DNA from: Azadirachta indica
Lineage: Eukaryota; Streptophyta; Magnoliopsida; Sapindales; Meliaceae
Direction: 5' to 3'
NCBI GenBank assembly: GCA_022749755.1
Contig: CM040452.1
Location: 3,118,350-3,182,349 of the forward strand
DNA length: 64,000 nt
This document shows, piece by piece, positions 22,794-36,190 of the stretch (its first letter is position 1; the number at the start of each line of letters is the position of its first letter). The notes beneath the pieces are model-generated. The model saw only the letters and a program-made list of their open reading frames with translations, was not told the origin of the DNA and searched no databases. A program made the translations under genes and the position numbers.

Positions 22794-24687
22794 GTGACCT
22801 TTTTGTCAATATTCCCGTGTACGATTTCTTTTCTTCTGCTTTCGGTGGCGGTTATTGTTACTGGCTTTGGTTTGAGTATTGTGTTTTCTTTTACAAAGAT
22901 TTATCTTTTTAATTGGGTTGATTCTTCTTTGAGTTTTGGATTTGATCATGAGATGGGTGTTGTGATACTTGATAGTTGATATGATTTTTGCTTTAATGGA
23001 TTTTTGTTGTGTGTTTGTGGTTGAATCTAATTGTGCTTGTTCATGCTCATTTCCGCAGGTTTTACTATCTCCTGGGTTTTGAATTCTATGCTACTTTGCC
23101 TCACTCAACTGGGTTTTCTTCTTTTCAAGGTATTTCCTCTCTTTTGCCTGGTGGGTCTTTTGTGTTTTTTCAACCTTTGAATTGAACAAGCAGAGGCTGA
23201 GAAAGCTGTAATAGTGAAGTTTACTTTAAGGATTGGTTTTCGGGATTGATTTGCTGTTTATATGAGGGTTTTTGCGTTCTGGCTTTTAGTTATGCAATTA
23301 TGTTGGTTTTGCTCTGGATTGTGTATTCTGAATATTCTTAGAGATCTTCCCAGTTCTCTTTTTATCTTTTCTTCCTTTTAGGCTTAAATGTTGAACTTTG
23401 AGTTCAGCAGCTTTCTTTAGCTTTAGCTCTTTTGTTGAAAGTTATAAATTTGTTGACGTTCTGTTTTTTCTCTTTAGCTTTTCTTTAACATTTATTGGTC
23501 TATGGGGTTCTTGAAATTGATTATCTTTGAAACTTTTCCCAGTCAGCATTTTCAGGTTTATTTCTAAAATGTTTACGAGCTTTTTCATTCATAGTTTCTT
23601 TTTTGATTATTCTTAGTATCCTGTTTGACATCTGTGTGTTTTGAGCTATGATTTGTATGACAGTTGTATTAAAATTTTTGCATGTGGGAAGCTTCAAGAG
23701 ATCAGACTCATGTCCTCAACAATTATATGAACAGTTACAGGAGATTAAGATGTTCATTTGCCTAAATTACGTGTGAACATTTTGAGGGTTCTATACAAAT
23801 TTACCAGCAGAAGTTTTGATAACTTGCAAGCTTGATAATTGTTTACTTTCCATTTTTCTTTTTCATATTGAATAACACACCACAATAGTGTTTTTTTGTG
23901 TGTATAATACCATAAATGCAAAATTGTACAAATTAGTAGTTGTATCCTCGTGTCTCGATTCTGAGAGTTTTCATGTCCATTTCTAGGTTGAAATGCAACA
24001 GTCTCGTCCATATGCCAAAGCATAACTTTTGATCTTGTTAACTATAAACTGGGGTTGTGTTATTTTTGTCAATTACCTAGGACTATGAACTAATCCCTTT
24101 TTTTCTTCTCATTTTCTTGGTGATAGTTAGATGTTGCTAATATTGCCGCCATGGGTTTCTGTTTTCTGCATTTCTTTTCTGCACTGGTCTTATTTAGGTG
24201 TTTGGATGACTCATGACTCTTCTATTTGATTTATTATGATGATTCAAATTCTTTTGGTATTGGATAATTGTTTTTTTATATGCTTTGTAAAATTAAATGC
24301 TCAGAAGTTATTCTTGTGCCTGATTTTCTTGAGGTAGTTATCCCAGTGAGTTTCTTTCTTCGTTCATGCTTCAAAAAGTTTGCATTTGAGGTTATAATCG
24401 ATCTATAGCCAGGAAAATTAAAAAGAGATGTAGAATTATTGTATTTGGAAAATTAAATCAAATGATGGATGTTTTCATCCTAGATGATATGTTAAAAGGA
24501 ATATCTATTGGTGCATTAATAACCGGGAACATGTGACTTGAATGGTCAGAGCTTTGTTGGGGCTCTGGGTCTTTCTCAAGCTTGAGTTGTTTTACATGTA
24601 GGAATTTCATTTTGCAATAAGTATTGAGAGTTTCAATGTTGGAATTTAGTTGTTCATCTAATATAGACAATGCTGTTTGCTTTCCAG
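22794..24687 (+). other. Probable 5'UTR intron of the DUF630/632 gene
   Basis: A donor at 22794 (cccag|gtgacc) and an acceptor ending at 24687 (ctttccag|ggaaagcc) bracket 1.9 kb of T-rich, intron-like DNA just before the ATG at 24747. A possible internal non-coding exon lies at 23059-23129, between 'ttccgcag' and 'ttcaag|gtattt'. This is inferred from splice consensus only. Confidence 0.6.
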
Positions 24688-24746
24688 GGAAAGCCTAAGA
24701 CCTGTTTGGTCATAACGACTGAGACCCAACATCTAGAACTGGGAAA

Positions 24747-27700
24747 ATGGGGGTATCCAGCTCTAGAATAGAAGAAGATAAGGCCTTGCAGCTATGTCGT
24801 GAAAGGAAGAAATTTGTCAGGCAAGCACTTGATGGAAGGTGCTCACTAGCAGCCACTCATGTTACTTATGTTCAATCGCTGAGAAATACAGGAACTGCTC
24901 TCAGAAAGTTTGTTGAACCTGAAGGTCCAATTGAATCTTCTTTATACACTTCCACCAATGCAACTCCGGAGCTGCTCTCTGTACCTGGGAAGTCTGTTTC
25001 TCATTTATCATTTTCCTCTCCAAAATTTTCACAACCTGTAGATGTGGCTAAAACCCATTCTCCATCTCTATCTCCTCCTTCTTCTGGTCGGTTTCAGGAA
25101 AATCACATGAAGTTTAGGGGCTTTTATTCCAAAAAAGTGGAAGAGAAACCTCCTTCACCAGTAATTGAGACGGTAATATCCTCAACTTCCCCACAAAATG
25201 TCACAGCTCATTCAACTGAACAGGCAGAATCATCACAATTTGAAGATTCACCCGTTGCACCAGAAAGCCCACCGTGGGATTACTTTAATCTTCATGGAAC
25301 CGATCATGAATTTTCTTTTCAAGAAGGGAAGGGAATGAACCAAGGGTACGAGAATGTTGATGATTTAAGACGGGTTAGGGAAGAGGAGGGAATTCCTGAG
25401 CTGGAAGATGAAGAAGAAAAGGCTTCTCTTCATGAGAGGGAAGAGTCTCGGGATTCAGAGGATGAATTTGATGAGCCTTCTGCCGACACTCTGGTTAGAA
25501 GTTTTGAAAACCTAAACAGGTTGCATGATCATAATGCACCTAGTGCTTCACCAACTATGCCTTCTGCAGGAAGTGTTGCTTCTGAAAGTGAGTTTGTGAA
25601 TGGGAGGAAAAGCAACTCTCCAGATTTATCACCAATAAGACCCAATTCCTCAATAGCTCCCCTTCCAACTGAAGTGAAGAGAACACCAGTGAAGGAAGAT
25701 TGTATTGAAAGTAAGGTTGCTGCCAAGGACTTCCTCTCAAGCATAAAAGATATTGAATTTCTCTTTATAAAAGCTTCTGAGTCTGGGAAGGAAGTTCCAA
25801 GGATGCTTGAAGCTAACAAGCTGCATTTCCGTCCTATATTCCCAGAGAAAGAAAGTATGAACTCTCTCTCTCTCTCTCTCTGTGAAATTTCTGTCAGAGA
25901 AAATATTATTTTAAAGAATGATCTTATTGCCTCTTACTTATTAGTTATAGGGTACTTGTATGAATTTTTGGCAATATTAATTTAAACAAAATTTTCATCT
26001 GATGAAAAGGTGTTGTAATATAAACTGGACAAAATGAGAGGGGTTATATTAATTCAGATAACACAAGAGGTCAATCCACCTACTAGTCTTGCTTTACTTC
26101 TAAAATGCAGTGAAGTGTTGCCTTTCATTTGTTTATTTTGTTTGTATATATTAATTTTAATGGGATTGAGTGCTTTTTTCTTTGTTAAAAAAATTGTTTA
26201 ATGTGATTGATTATTGATGTCCCAACTGGTATGATTAATGTGGAAATTGTAATCAGAGTTTATGCCTTGTGGAGGGCCAACTGATTGATTATATATGCAT
26301 GCATATTATTTTCTCAGGATAATGGGAATTACTAATTAGATGTTGTGTGCTCCCTTGATACGAGTTTGTTCGCTGATTTTAACAGAGAAATTTCTATTTG
26401 GCAGGTGGTTCAGTGGCATCTACATTCTTGAAAGCTTGTTTCTCTTGTGGGGAAGACCCTAGCCAAGTTCAAGAAGGTAGGCTTTCTTATCTTATAGCTG
26501 CACAACCAAAACACTATGCTAACCAATAAAGGGAAAAGTAAAGAACCTCTACTCTCTTGAGGACGCTAAATATAATGCATTATATTAGAATTGGATTGAT
26601 ATTTTAACAATATCTGACATAGAGATGCCATGATGTAACTTAATCAATGTTTGATGGTTTTTAGAGATCTTATGTGATGTATCTCTAATTTATGTTCTTA
26701 ACTCTTGATATCCAGAACATGCAAAGACATGACATTTTCTAATATCTGGTGCGAAGATGCACTCTCTATTTTTAGTAATATAAAATATGTCATTCCTAGT
26801 GTAATTAGCTTCTTTTTACCTGTGGAAACTCATGCTACATCTTATTGATAATCATTTTTTAGATCTCTTCAATTGACATTCCTTTCTGTCCTGTATTGAT
26901 TCATGAATCTCGCAAACCATTGGTCACAGAAGGAAATGCTGTTAAAATTTGAATTTGAATTTGTAGATCACCTGGAGACCCCTGAGAAAATGAAACCAAA
27001 AGCTATCTTAAGCTAAAACTTAATAGGTATTTTCGATTCATAGGTGATCATAAATGAATCATATAAATGATTATGATTGAGATATTTTGTCACTAACACA
27101 TCTCATCACATTTTGACTGAATGTAGAAATAGCTTTGGAAATTAATAGGTCAATTTGATGCAATATACTAATTTTGTCATACAAGGTTGATAAGTATATC
27201 TTAATATCCCTTTCTTCACATGATTTACTGATACAGACTGACAACCCCAGGAACAGTGGTAGATTTCAAACCTTAGACATGCATTTCTCACTTGTGAAAT
27301 GTTTAACTATTTGATAAAGCCTCTCTTCTTGTAATGACTTTTACACGATAATGTTTTCTCCTCTTTTTAAATTAAATTGTGGCTGATCTTTCTTCCTTCA
27401 TCACTAAGTATCTCTTTTGTATGTTTTGCTCAGAGCCTGCTCAAACAGACGTGAAATACTTGACTTGGCATAGGACTGCATCATCTCGATCATCTTCTTC
27501 AAGGAATCCTTTGGGCGTGAACTCAAAGGACGATGTTGAGGACCTTACCAGTGATATTTTTGATAATCTTCACATGATCTCAAGCAGTCATGCGTCAACT
27601 TTGGATAGGCTATATGCTTGGGAGAGAAAACTTTATGATGAAGTAAAGGTAGTGCTGATTTCTTATTGTAGCAAAGTTTTTGATCCTGAACTTCCTATTT

Positions 27701-30700
27701 GACACTAGTTTTCCAAGTGGTAAATTATATGATGATCAATTTACAGATCATACAGAATCAACTGAAAAAGAGAACAATGTGTTCCATCAGATGTAAAATT
27801 CTGGGAGAGTTTTGTTAAATATTGGAGAGAAATTAGGCTTAGACTTCACAATATATTTTCAGTGTTTTGGCTGTTCACTGAATTATGTTAATAAATGGAA
27901 ACCTTTAACCAAAATTCTTTCTAACATTCTTTTAGGCAATGATATTGTGCTTAGAGAATTTGAATTTGACATTATTTTTCCATATTGACAAACTCACCTA
28001 CCCTGTCCTCCCTTCTAAGTCAGAAAGAACATAAATCTTTTCATATTGTGAAATCAATTTTTTTCATCTAACTTTTTGAAATTGTCTGCATCCTTTTCAC
28101 GTGGTTAAAATAATGTTAGTTCAGCTATAATTATGGTATGTGCTTTTTAGTGGGGATACAATAATGAAGGATGTGGGCTAATGATGTAAGAGGATGTCAT
28201 TTGATTATAAAACTTTAGAGGCCAAACATGTTTTAATGTACATAATTTATTTTGTAATTGTCTGCTGACTAGGAGAGACAAAAATTTTGTTTAGTTCTGA
28301 ATCAATCCATTGCACCATAAATTTTGATTGGTTTTTTTTCAAATCATAATATTCTATGCATCATATTTCATAATAATACCCAGACATGGGCTTTTTTTCT
28401 CAAGCAGCTATTTTCTGGAAGCATCTTTGTCATAAATGTGTTAATTTACATGATGATCTTAATTAAATACAGGCTAGTGAGATGGTCAGAAGAGAGTATG
28501 ACTCAAAATTAAAGACCTTAAGACAGTTGGAATCAAAAGATGAAAGCGCCCACAGAATCGATAAAACCCGTGCTGTAGTCAAGGATTTACACTCAAGAAT
28601 CAGAGTTGCAATACACAGAATCGACTCAATATCAAAGAGGATTGAAGAATTACGGGACAAAGAGCTGCAGCCACAACTTGAAGAGTTGATTGACGGGTAT
28701 GCATTTTGTTGTTATTATCATTATTATCTTCTTATGGATAGGCATCTTTCTACAAAAATAAATGACTTAAAGTGGTGACATAAATACTCAGACCATTGAT
28801 TCTATTATTCAATAGTAAAGAGGATCCATAAGTTGGCAATGCTAAATACTATTTTTCAACTTCAGATTTTAACTATTAGGTTGCATGGAATCAATGAATG
28901 ACCATTTACGTCCCAATCTTAAGTTAAAAAAAAAAAATGTGAAAGAGAACCCCTGTTCACATATTCATATAGCCAGCTAGGACTGATACCCCATATTTAA
29001 AATTTACACAAATTATGATACAAGTTGTAGACTATTAAATCAAAATACTTTGAATAAATGAGATTACAGGTAACCGTGTCATTCTCTGGTGCACTGGTGA
29101 TCCATGTCAGATGTAATCTTAGCCCTTTAACGGTTCAAAAACTGTGTTACAATTTGTGTAAAAAATTGGTATCATTGATCTTGCCTTGTGTATATTGAGT
29201 TTTATCTTTTGGCTTGTAGATGCACGTTAAACTGATGACTTGCAGATAACGAAAAGATTCCAGTTATTACCAAAGGATTAAGGATCATGCTCTAAAAGAC
29301 TTTAGCTTGTTTGCTAGTTATCAGATACCAGTTGTTTATTTATTTATCTTTTTTCCTTTCCTGCATCGATTGCCAAAAGCGGATTCTTCAAATCAATAAA
29401 ACTGCATAGAAAGCAGTAAAATGTATTGGGCAATTTATTATTTGACTATGCACATTTTAAGAAACATCTACGGGGAGATTGGTGCACAAGCATCTAGTGT
29501 GGTTAAAAATGTATATGATATTAGCAATTTAGGAAGTGTAATCTGCATCCTTTCTGACTTGATTAAATAGAAAATTATCACTTTTTCATCACTTTGCACC
29601 TGGTTGGGTGTCAGATTTAGCTTCTAAATATTTTAATTCTACTAACTTACTTTGTTTTATTGATAAAAGTGATTTAAACAAGATATAACTTTTGCTGTCA
29701 TCTCGCTCCCAAGCGTTTGTGGAATTGTCTTAAAGGACGCATATCAGTATCTTTCCAAGGACTAACACACTGTTGTCTCACATATTTGTTCATTACTTCT
29801 TTTGTCTCGGAGAAGATTTTTCTTAAACCAACTGTAGATATTTCTGTATTAATGTTTAAACTTATCATTTGTTCCTCAAAATGCACAACTAGCAATCAGA
29901 CTGGCATCTTTTGTTCTTTTTTAACTCTTTCGTTTTCAATTTTTTGAGGTTCCTAATGGCATATAATTGCTGATTGCAGTTCTAGATGTTTCACTTGCAA
30001 ATTTCATGTGTTTTTCTCTTTGTACTGATGGCAGGTTAAGCCGGATGTGGGAAGTGATGTTTGAATGCCATAAGCTTCAGTTTCATGTGATCTCCATAGC
30101 ATACAACAACAGCAATAGCAGAGTCTCCATAAAGTCAGATTCACATCGACAGATCACCATCCATCTCGAAAATGAGCTGAGCTCTTTGTCTTCAAGTTTT
30201 ACGAAGTGGGCGAGTGCTCAGAAATTCTATCTGCAGGCCATAAACAATTGGCTGATCAAGTGCGTCTCCCTTCCTCAAAAGTCTTCTAGGAGAAAAAGAC
30301 GTTTGCAACCTCCTCCCTTGAGAAATCTTGGTCCTCCAATATACGCCACCTGTGGTGTCTGGTTGGACTTGCTGGAGACCTTGCCTACCAAACAGCTCAC
30401 TGATTCCATCAAGAATTTAGCGGCCGAAACGAGTCACTTTTTACCACGTCAAGAGAAGAATCAAGAGAAAAGTGGTGGTGATTCAGCAGCAGTTAATTTG
30501 TTGACAGACGAAGCTTCAGAGGACTGGATTTCAGGCTTTGACCGCTTCAGATCAAGCTTGGTGGGATTTATTGGTCAGTTGAACAACTTTGCTGAGGCTT
30601 CTGTGAAAATGTATGCAGATCTCAAGAAATCCATCGAAGAAGCTAAGATTAAGTATGATGAAATGATCAGCCGAGATGATAAGAGTAATCATGATCAGTA

Positions 30701-30716
30701 TAATTCACAATCTTAA
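24747..30716 (+). CDS. DUF630/DUF632 protein (NRG2 / ROLLING AND ERECT LEAF 2-like)
   Basis: Five exons join in frame: 24747-25854, 26405-26476, 27434-27648, 28473-28696 and 30035-30716, giving 766 residues. The start MGVSSSRIEEDKALQLCRER opens the DUF630 domain (about 1-58), and Gly2 suits N-myristoylation. Residues 60-320 are Ser/Pro-rich and acidic, including PESPPWDYFNLH and an EEE/DEE-rich stretch, and look disordered. DUF632 begins near residue 327 (FLSSIKDIEFLFIKASESG) and runs to about 640, with LYAWERKLYDEVK and long helical, coiled-coil-like segments from exon 4. Family members include Arabidopsis NRG2 (nitrate signalling) and rice REL2 (leaf shape); older annotations call them bZIP-like without good cause. 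Which role applies here cannot be told. The frame is intact through all five exons. Confidence 0.93.
25861..25881 (+). repeat. (CT)n microsatellite just inside intron 1
   Basis: A short CT run lies a few bases after the exon 1 donor at 25855 of the DUF630/632 gene. It is pyrimidine-rich and intronic. Confidence 0.9.
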
Positions 30717-32940
30717 AGTTTCAACTCTCAAATGAATTCAGACATGGAGACAAAAGGAAGAAAAGAATTGGACATAGTTGTAAGTTCATCTATGGTGTTC
30801 AAAATACCAAAAAACGAAGCCATTTCTGAAGCAATTCAGGTATGAGTTAAAACTAAAATGGCATTTTTGTTTGGAAAAAGGAATAAATAGGCAGTTACTT
30901 GGTAGTGCTTTTAAGTTAAATTCAGGCAGAAAATAAAGGAAGCTTGTTTATAAACCATTTAATATGGAAATTAGGTCAAAAGCTGTAATTAGTGGACAAA
31001 AGATGACTGTTTAAGTGAGTGTACAAGTGACAGAGAACACAATGTAAATTAAGCTTTAGAAATTTGCATAAATTTCGAGTTCCATTATATTTGTTGTATA
31101 GTATTACTGTATTGAAAATGGTAGTTTTCTGGATGTGCATAGGTGCTATATATTCTCAAGTGGAATGAATTATCCACTGTTATCTTAAACCTCTTATTCT
31201 CTCAGGTTTGATTAAGGGCTTTAGGGTTTAATATAATTCTTCAAATTGCAAATGGTTCAATCTGATCCTTCAATTTTATGTAATATTCTTTTTTTCTTGA
31301 AATTAAATGAAAATTTTTAAGTAATAAGGGTTTTAGGGCTATATTCAGACTTTGGACTTAAAACTAACTATTTACAAAAAATTATTTATACATGCAGACA
31401 ATGACAATAATTTAATAAAATTATACATATTTTTATTCTAGCTGGTGGAGTGTTGTATGTATACACTTTTAACGATTAAAATTAAATTTATTATGTAAAC
31501 TAATTATGTATTAATTATATATGTCAAATTTAATATTAACTGTTAAACGTTTAAATTTAATGGTTAATAAACAGTATAAGAATATATATAATTATATAAA
31601 GCAGTATAATATAATTATACCTGTTTAATTTTTAAGACTAATTAAATAGATTAAAGATATACCATGAAAGTTCTAACTCCCTAAAAAATTAAAATAATTC
31701 TTTTATTTATTCTTGTTATTAGATTAATTTTTAAAAATCATTAATTCACTAAATATTTTAAACTATTTTTAATTAGTGTGGAAAAATTTATTTTTATAGC
31801 AATAATATCAGTCAAATATTTTAAATTATGTTGAACTGAATTATGTAAATAAGCAGAAAAGAAAATAGTAAGTAGTGTTAATTAATTAATTAAGTAATCT
31901 TCCAAAAATAGAAGCCTTGGTGTATCTAATATCTATAATTTATTTGTCAAAATAATAAATAATAATACCTAACATCATAACATCACCAATTACAATTAGT
32001 CAAAACAAACTAAACTTAATTATTAATATGACATCTAATGTTAGGTTTAAATAGAATATTTGAGACTTTTTCTTCCTTTTATCTTCATTTTTATTTACAA
32101 ATTTTTCATATTTTCTAAAAAATTGGAACTAGTCAGTCTAGTATTACGTATAAATCCCTTTCTCGATTAGGACATTTAGAAAATCCTGCTGCAGACGTGC
32201 ATGCATTGAATTTGTCAAACATTTAATTTTAATTTAATTAAAATTAAATTGAAGAAAGAGATTAAAAAATATTTATTAAATAAAAAATATTATATATGAA
32301 CAGCATCACCATAATCTACTACACTACTATGCGCCAATGTTTGTCCACTCTCCTGTATTTTATTTTTATTTTTATTTTTATCTCTTTTATTTATTAATTT
32401 AGTGCAGGATCGGTCATGGGTTGTTCTTCTTCTGCTGAATATTTAACTTAATTATTAAATTAAATTAAAATTTTAGACTCATTCCTACTGGCATATAATA
32501 GAAGAAAGAATGAATCAAAACCCTCATAATTTTATATAATTTTTTACAAAATTTATATTTTCTTACGAAATTTATATATATGCACATGCACCATACAATT
32601 TTAGTAATTAAAAATATTTAAATTAACAAAAATTAAAATTCGGTATAAATTCTTTTTCCAGTTGTAAAGTTGAAAAACATTGGATAGGATTGATTTTTCT
32701 ACTTCTTTTCACTTCTCCGGCATAATTTCATGCTTAAATTTAGGAAAATAAATATTATTCTCATTTTTATGTTCTGTACTGAGTATAAATAAATATTCCT
32801 CTCAATCAAGAATAAGTCTATAACAACATGTATTAATGTATACGACAAAATACAAAGAATCAGTATGTGTGATATCATAGTATAATAATTATATAATAAC
32901 AAACGTAGAATAGTATTAATCCTACAACCAAACACTCTAT
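30717..32940. other. Convergent intergenic region, AT-rich
   Basis: It lies between two convergent genes. The first 400-500 bases are probable 3'UTR of the DUF632 gene and the last 200-300 that of the NHL gene. The middle is AT-rich, with no gene seen. Confidence 0.5.
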
Positions 32941-33729
32941 CTACCATAACTTCACACTGTAATCACAATCCTTTGATACGATCTTTGACTGCGCCGTTAA
33001 CTTATCCACCGTTAGATCGCATTTCACTTTGACTTTAATCGTCCAGGTCTTAACTGACCCCACTTTAATTTTAACCGGAACTCTTATATTCACCTTGAAC
33101 GGCACCGTTTGGCTCTTAACGTCAGCTACCAGCTCGCTGTGGACTGAGCTCGTCAACTCGATAGCGGACCCCTTCAACGCCGTTTTGAAAACCGTTACAT
33201 TGTTCCGAGGCTGGAAGAACTGAGGGAGAGCACCGTTACACAAGTTGACGTCCCTGTAATAGACCTTAACAGAGCTATCTTTCTCGTAGTAAATTCCGAT
33301 CTTGTTGTTCGGATTGTCGGCCCTCACGGTGACGTCGAACTCAGGCAAAATGGGAGAAGAAGCCGAGGTCAGATTGAGGCCGGTGATGGAGACGGAATCG
33401 ATGGAGTACTTCGGCGCCTCGGGACGGAAAACGAGGTAGAAAACACCGGCGGCGATGCCGAGGAGGAGGATGAGGAGGAGGAGAGAGCAGCAGAGGAACC
33501 GGCAGCAACAGCAAGCGCTGCTTCTGGATGATTTAGGTCGGGAGAGACGCTTGAAGCGGTCGGCGTTTTCGGGAGGAGGAACGCGGTAGACTTGGTCCTT
33601 GGGAATCTGAACGACGTAAGTGCCGGCCGGCGGAGGAACAGGTCTCTGTGGAGGAGGATGAGCGGGTCGAGTAGTGCCAAGTTCCTCGTCTTCGTGCGAC
33701 GTCGTTTGGGGATGAACTCTTTCAGCCAT
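32941..33729 (-). CDS. NDR1/HIN1-like (NHL, LEA_2) membrane protein
   Basis: An intronless gene encodes 262 residues. The start is the ATG at 33729 (MAERVHPQTTSHEDEE). An in-frame GTG two codons upstream is not a plausible plant start. The N-terminal third is cytosolic and Pro-rich, with YVVQIPKDQVYRVPPPENA (38-56) and a basic RFKRLSRPKSSR stretch. A Cys cluster follows at residues 73-81 and a single transmembrane helix at about 78-101. The remainder is an extracellular LEA_2 beta-sandwich with the family motif NPNNKIGIYY (139-148) and N-glycosylation sites near 119 and 177. NHL proteins sit in the plasma membrane, and some are induced in or needed for pathogen responses. The N-terminal layout is nearest to the NHL6-type subgroup. 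Composition is clearly GC-richer than the surrounding DNA. Confidence 0.95.
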   Translation of the reverse strand: MAERVHPQTTSHEDEELGTTRPAHPPPQRPVPPPAGTYVVQIPKDQVYRVPPPENADRFKRLSRPKSSRSSACCCCRFLCCSLLLLILLLGIAAGVFYLVFRPEAPKYSIDSVSITGLNLTSASSPILPEFDVTVRADNPNNKIGIYYEKDSSVKVYYRDVNLCNGALPQFFQPRNNVTVFKTALKGSAIELTSSVHSELVADVKSQTVPFKVNIRVPVKIKVGSVKTWTIKVKVKCDLTVDKLTAQSKIVSKDCDYSVKLW

Positions 33730-33751
33730 CGACACGCTTAGTTGCCAGTAG

Positions 33752-33770
33752 TGAGAGAGAGAGAGAGAGA
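33752..33770 (+). repeat. (GA)n microsatellite in the NHL 5'UTR
   Basis: A GA run (CT on the coding strand) lies about 25-40 bases upstream of the NHL start codon. CT-rich leaders are common in plant genes. A TATA-like 'tatataaata' is present on the minus strand near 33837-33847. Confidence 0.9.
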
Positions 33771-35162
33771 CTACAAAGCAAAAATAAGTTTTCGTTAACG
33801 TTATGTTAGATTGGGTTAAATAGAAAGGTAGTATTATTTATATATAATGAGTTTATAAGAAAAGCAGGAAACGGAACCGCGTACGCGGCACTGACAGTGG
33901 CAGGCAGACAGCAGCGTACCCAAACTCGAACCATGTGTGTCCTCGTGTGTGGAAGTGGAACACGTGTAATATTATTATTAATAATAAAAAATAAAATTTG
34001 AGGAGATTTTATTTTAAATAATTAATATGTAATTTGGAAAAATTAAAAGACGCGAATGCAATGCAATTTGTTTTACATATAATTAATTAGTTAATTAATT
34101 TTATGTTATTTCATTTATTTACGGAGATAATAAAATTAATTAATAATTTAATATTTAAATATAGAAATTAAATTAGTAGGTGTATGAAAATGTTGAAAAT
34201 GGTAGTACGTGTTTAATGTGAGTTATAAAAAAAGACAAAACTGAAATGGGATTGACAGCTAAGATAAGCATGTGTAGATATGTAACGTGCCATGACTAAA
34301 CGAACAAACGTAGAGGTTTCCATTAAGTAAAGAAATAAAAAAAATTTTAATTTTTTTATTAATTAATTAATTAATTAATTAGAGATTAATATGCCAACAG
34401 CAATACAGCAGCCGGATTTATGTATCCCATCTTCGAGGCAGTTTTTATTAGTAATTATTAATTAGTCTAATAATAATAATAATAATTCTTCGTACATACA
34501 ATTTAAAAGTAATGCATCCCACGACCTTCGACAGAGTATCATGTTCCAATTAATTAATTTTAAAATATTGTAATTCTTGTCCTAATGTAAAGATCGTGCC
34601 AAATTTCTGCAATTTAATTAATCCTACAATTTTTTTTAATAAATTAGTATTATTAAATTTTTTAAAACTTTTTTCCTTTCTAATTATATAATTTTGATAT
34701 TTTCATTCTATTTTGAATTCGAATTCTGTATGTATTAAACTTTTTTAGAAAAAAGCTCACATTATTACAATTAGAGATTTATGGACAATTTATATAAGTA
34801 TTTTATATATTTCATTTATACTACAGAAATATATATTATGTAAATATATATATATATATATGAATGAAAAAAAAAAAAAAAAAAAAAACCTAAATTTTGT
34901 GTTCAATTAACATAACTAATTATTTTTAAGTCCTAATTAAAAACAAGATCAACTAATATTTTTTACAACTTTACACAATTTCTAATATCAATTGTTGATC
35001 AATCAATACTTATGTATTTTTAATGACTGATATTTAATTTCAACAGTTGAGAATATATAATTTTAAATTGAGTGGTTCATAAATAACATATAATTTATAA
35101 ATAACATAAGAAATATTGAAGAAGAAGAAATAAGATATGACAAGCCAAAATTAAGAACATAC

Positions 35163-35560
35163 CAGATAAAAATCAGCCAAGCTTTTTGGATGAGAATTAT
35201 GATGGAAATGAGGAAGAAGCACAATTCTCAAAGTTGTTTGTTTGTCGCCTGAAGGAGACCGACGGATAGAATTATGAATGAGTAAGCAAAATTATGTATA
35301 TATATGAAAATATTAATTTGAAAGAGTAAAATTAATATTTGTTTATTTATTTATTTATTTATTTATAATTAAGAATAATTAATATTATAATAAAAATGGA
35401 GTACAGTTCATATATGGTTTGATATTATTGTATTGTATGTCAAGAAACGGGAGCTCACCAGACTACAGCTTTTTGGCGTTGAGGAGAAGGAAGGTGAATG
35501 AAAAGAAAAGAAACTTCTTTCTTGCTTCCCTTCTCACTTTCATATTCTCACATCTTTTCT
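35163..35560 (-). ncRNA. Possible spliced non-coding transcript (two candidate exons)
   Basis: On the minus strand a TATA-like 'tttatatag' near 35585 is followed by GC-richer sequence ending at a consensus donor (gtctg|gtgagc, exon end 35459). A strong acceptor (tctccttcag|gcgac) starts a second block, 35248 down to 35163, which ends at another good donor (atctg|gtatgt). Neither block has a long ORF. They could be the 5' exons of a non-coding RNA with 3' sequence near 34390-34560, or distant leader exons of the NHL gene. Support is composition and splice consensus only. Confidence 0.3.
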
Positions 35561-35834
35561 ATGCTAGGCCATAAAACAACTATATAAATATTTTTACTTA
35601 TAATATAATCATTGGCTAATAATCATTGGCTAATACTTTTATATATTTATATATATATATACACATATATGCACGCACATGTGAAGATGAACGAACAATT
35701 TTTTAACTCTATACAATTTCTTATATCATACTATTAGATATAAGACTTCTAACAGCTAACAATGCATATCACATGTATGTTAATTATATTTTATTAATTA
35801 TTTCTTAAGCATAATTTAAATTCTACAGGATATC

Positions 35835-36190
35835 TTTAGCATTCGTTTATTTTGATTTTTTTATTGGTTAAAATTTTTTTTTAATAATAAAATTTTTTTT
35901 TTAAATTTTTTAATGTTATTTAGTTGACACTAAAAAAGATTTTTAGAAATTAAAAAAAATTATTTTTTTTATTAAAAATAAATTAAATTTGGCCTTTTAA
36001 CTGTATCTTTTCTTAATTTTTTTAAAAAATAAAATTATTTAAAATACTTTCACTTTATTTTAAAAATTTTATATTATTTTTTTAAAATAAAATATTAAAA
36101 AAATTTATTTATTAAAGTAATTATTTAAATTTTTTCAAAAATTATTTATGATAATTAAATAATTAATAAATTTTTGTTAAAAGTTCTATT
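35835..36190. repeat. Dispersed AT-rich repeat, copy 2
   Basis: This is the partner of 7775-8145, in the same orientation. The shared blocks include 'gttatttagttgacac', 'aaaattatttaaaatact', 'attaaagtaattatttaaat' and 'aataattaataaatttttgt'. It is non-coding. Confidence 0.65.

Noticed and set aside
33727..33735. NHL reading frame extended two codons to start MSMAERV
   Set aside because: The upstream codon is GTG, not ATG. The first ATG is at 33729, giving MAERV, which fits the family.
34866..34888. A run as the tail of a SINE or LINE
   Set aside because: It follows a TA microsatellite, with no Pol III boxes and no target duplication.
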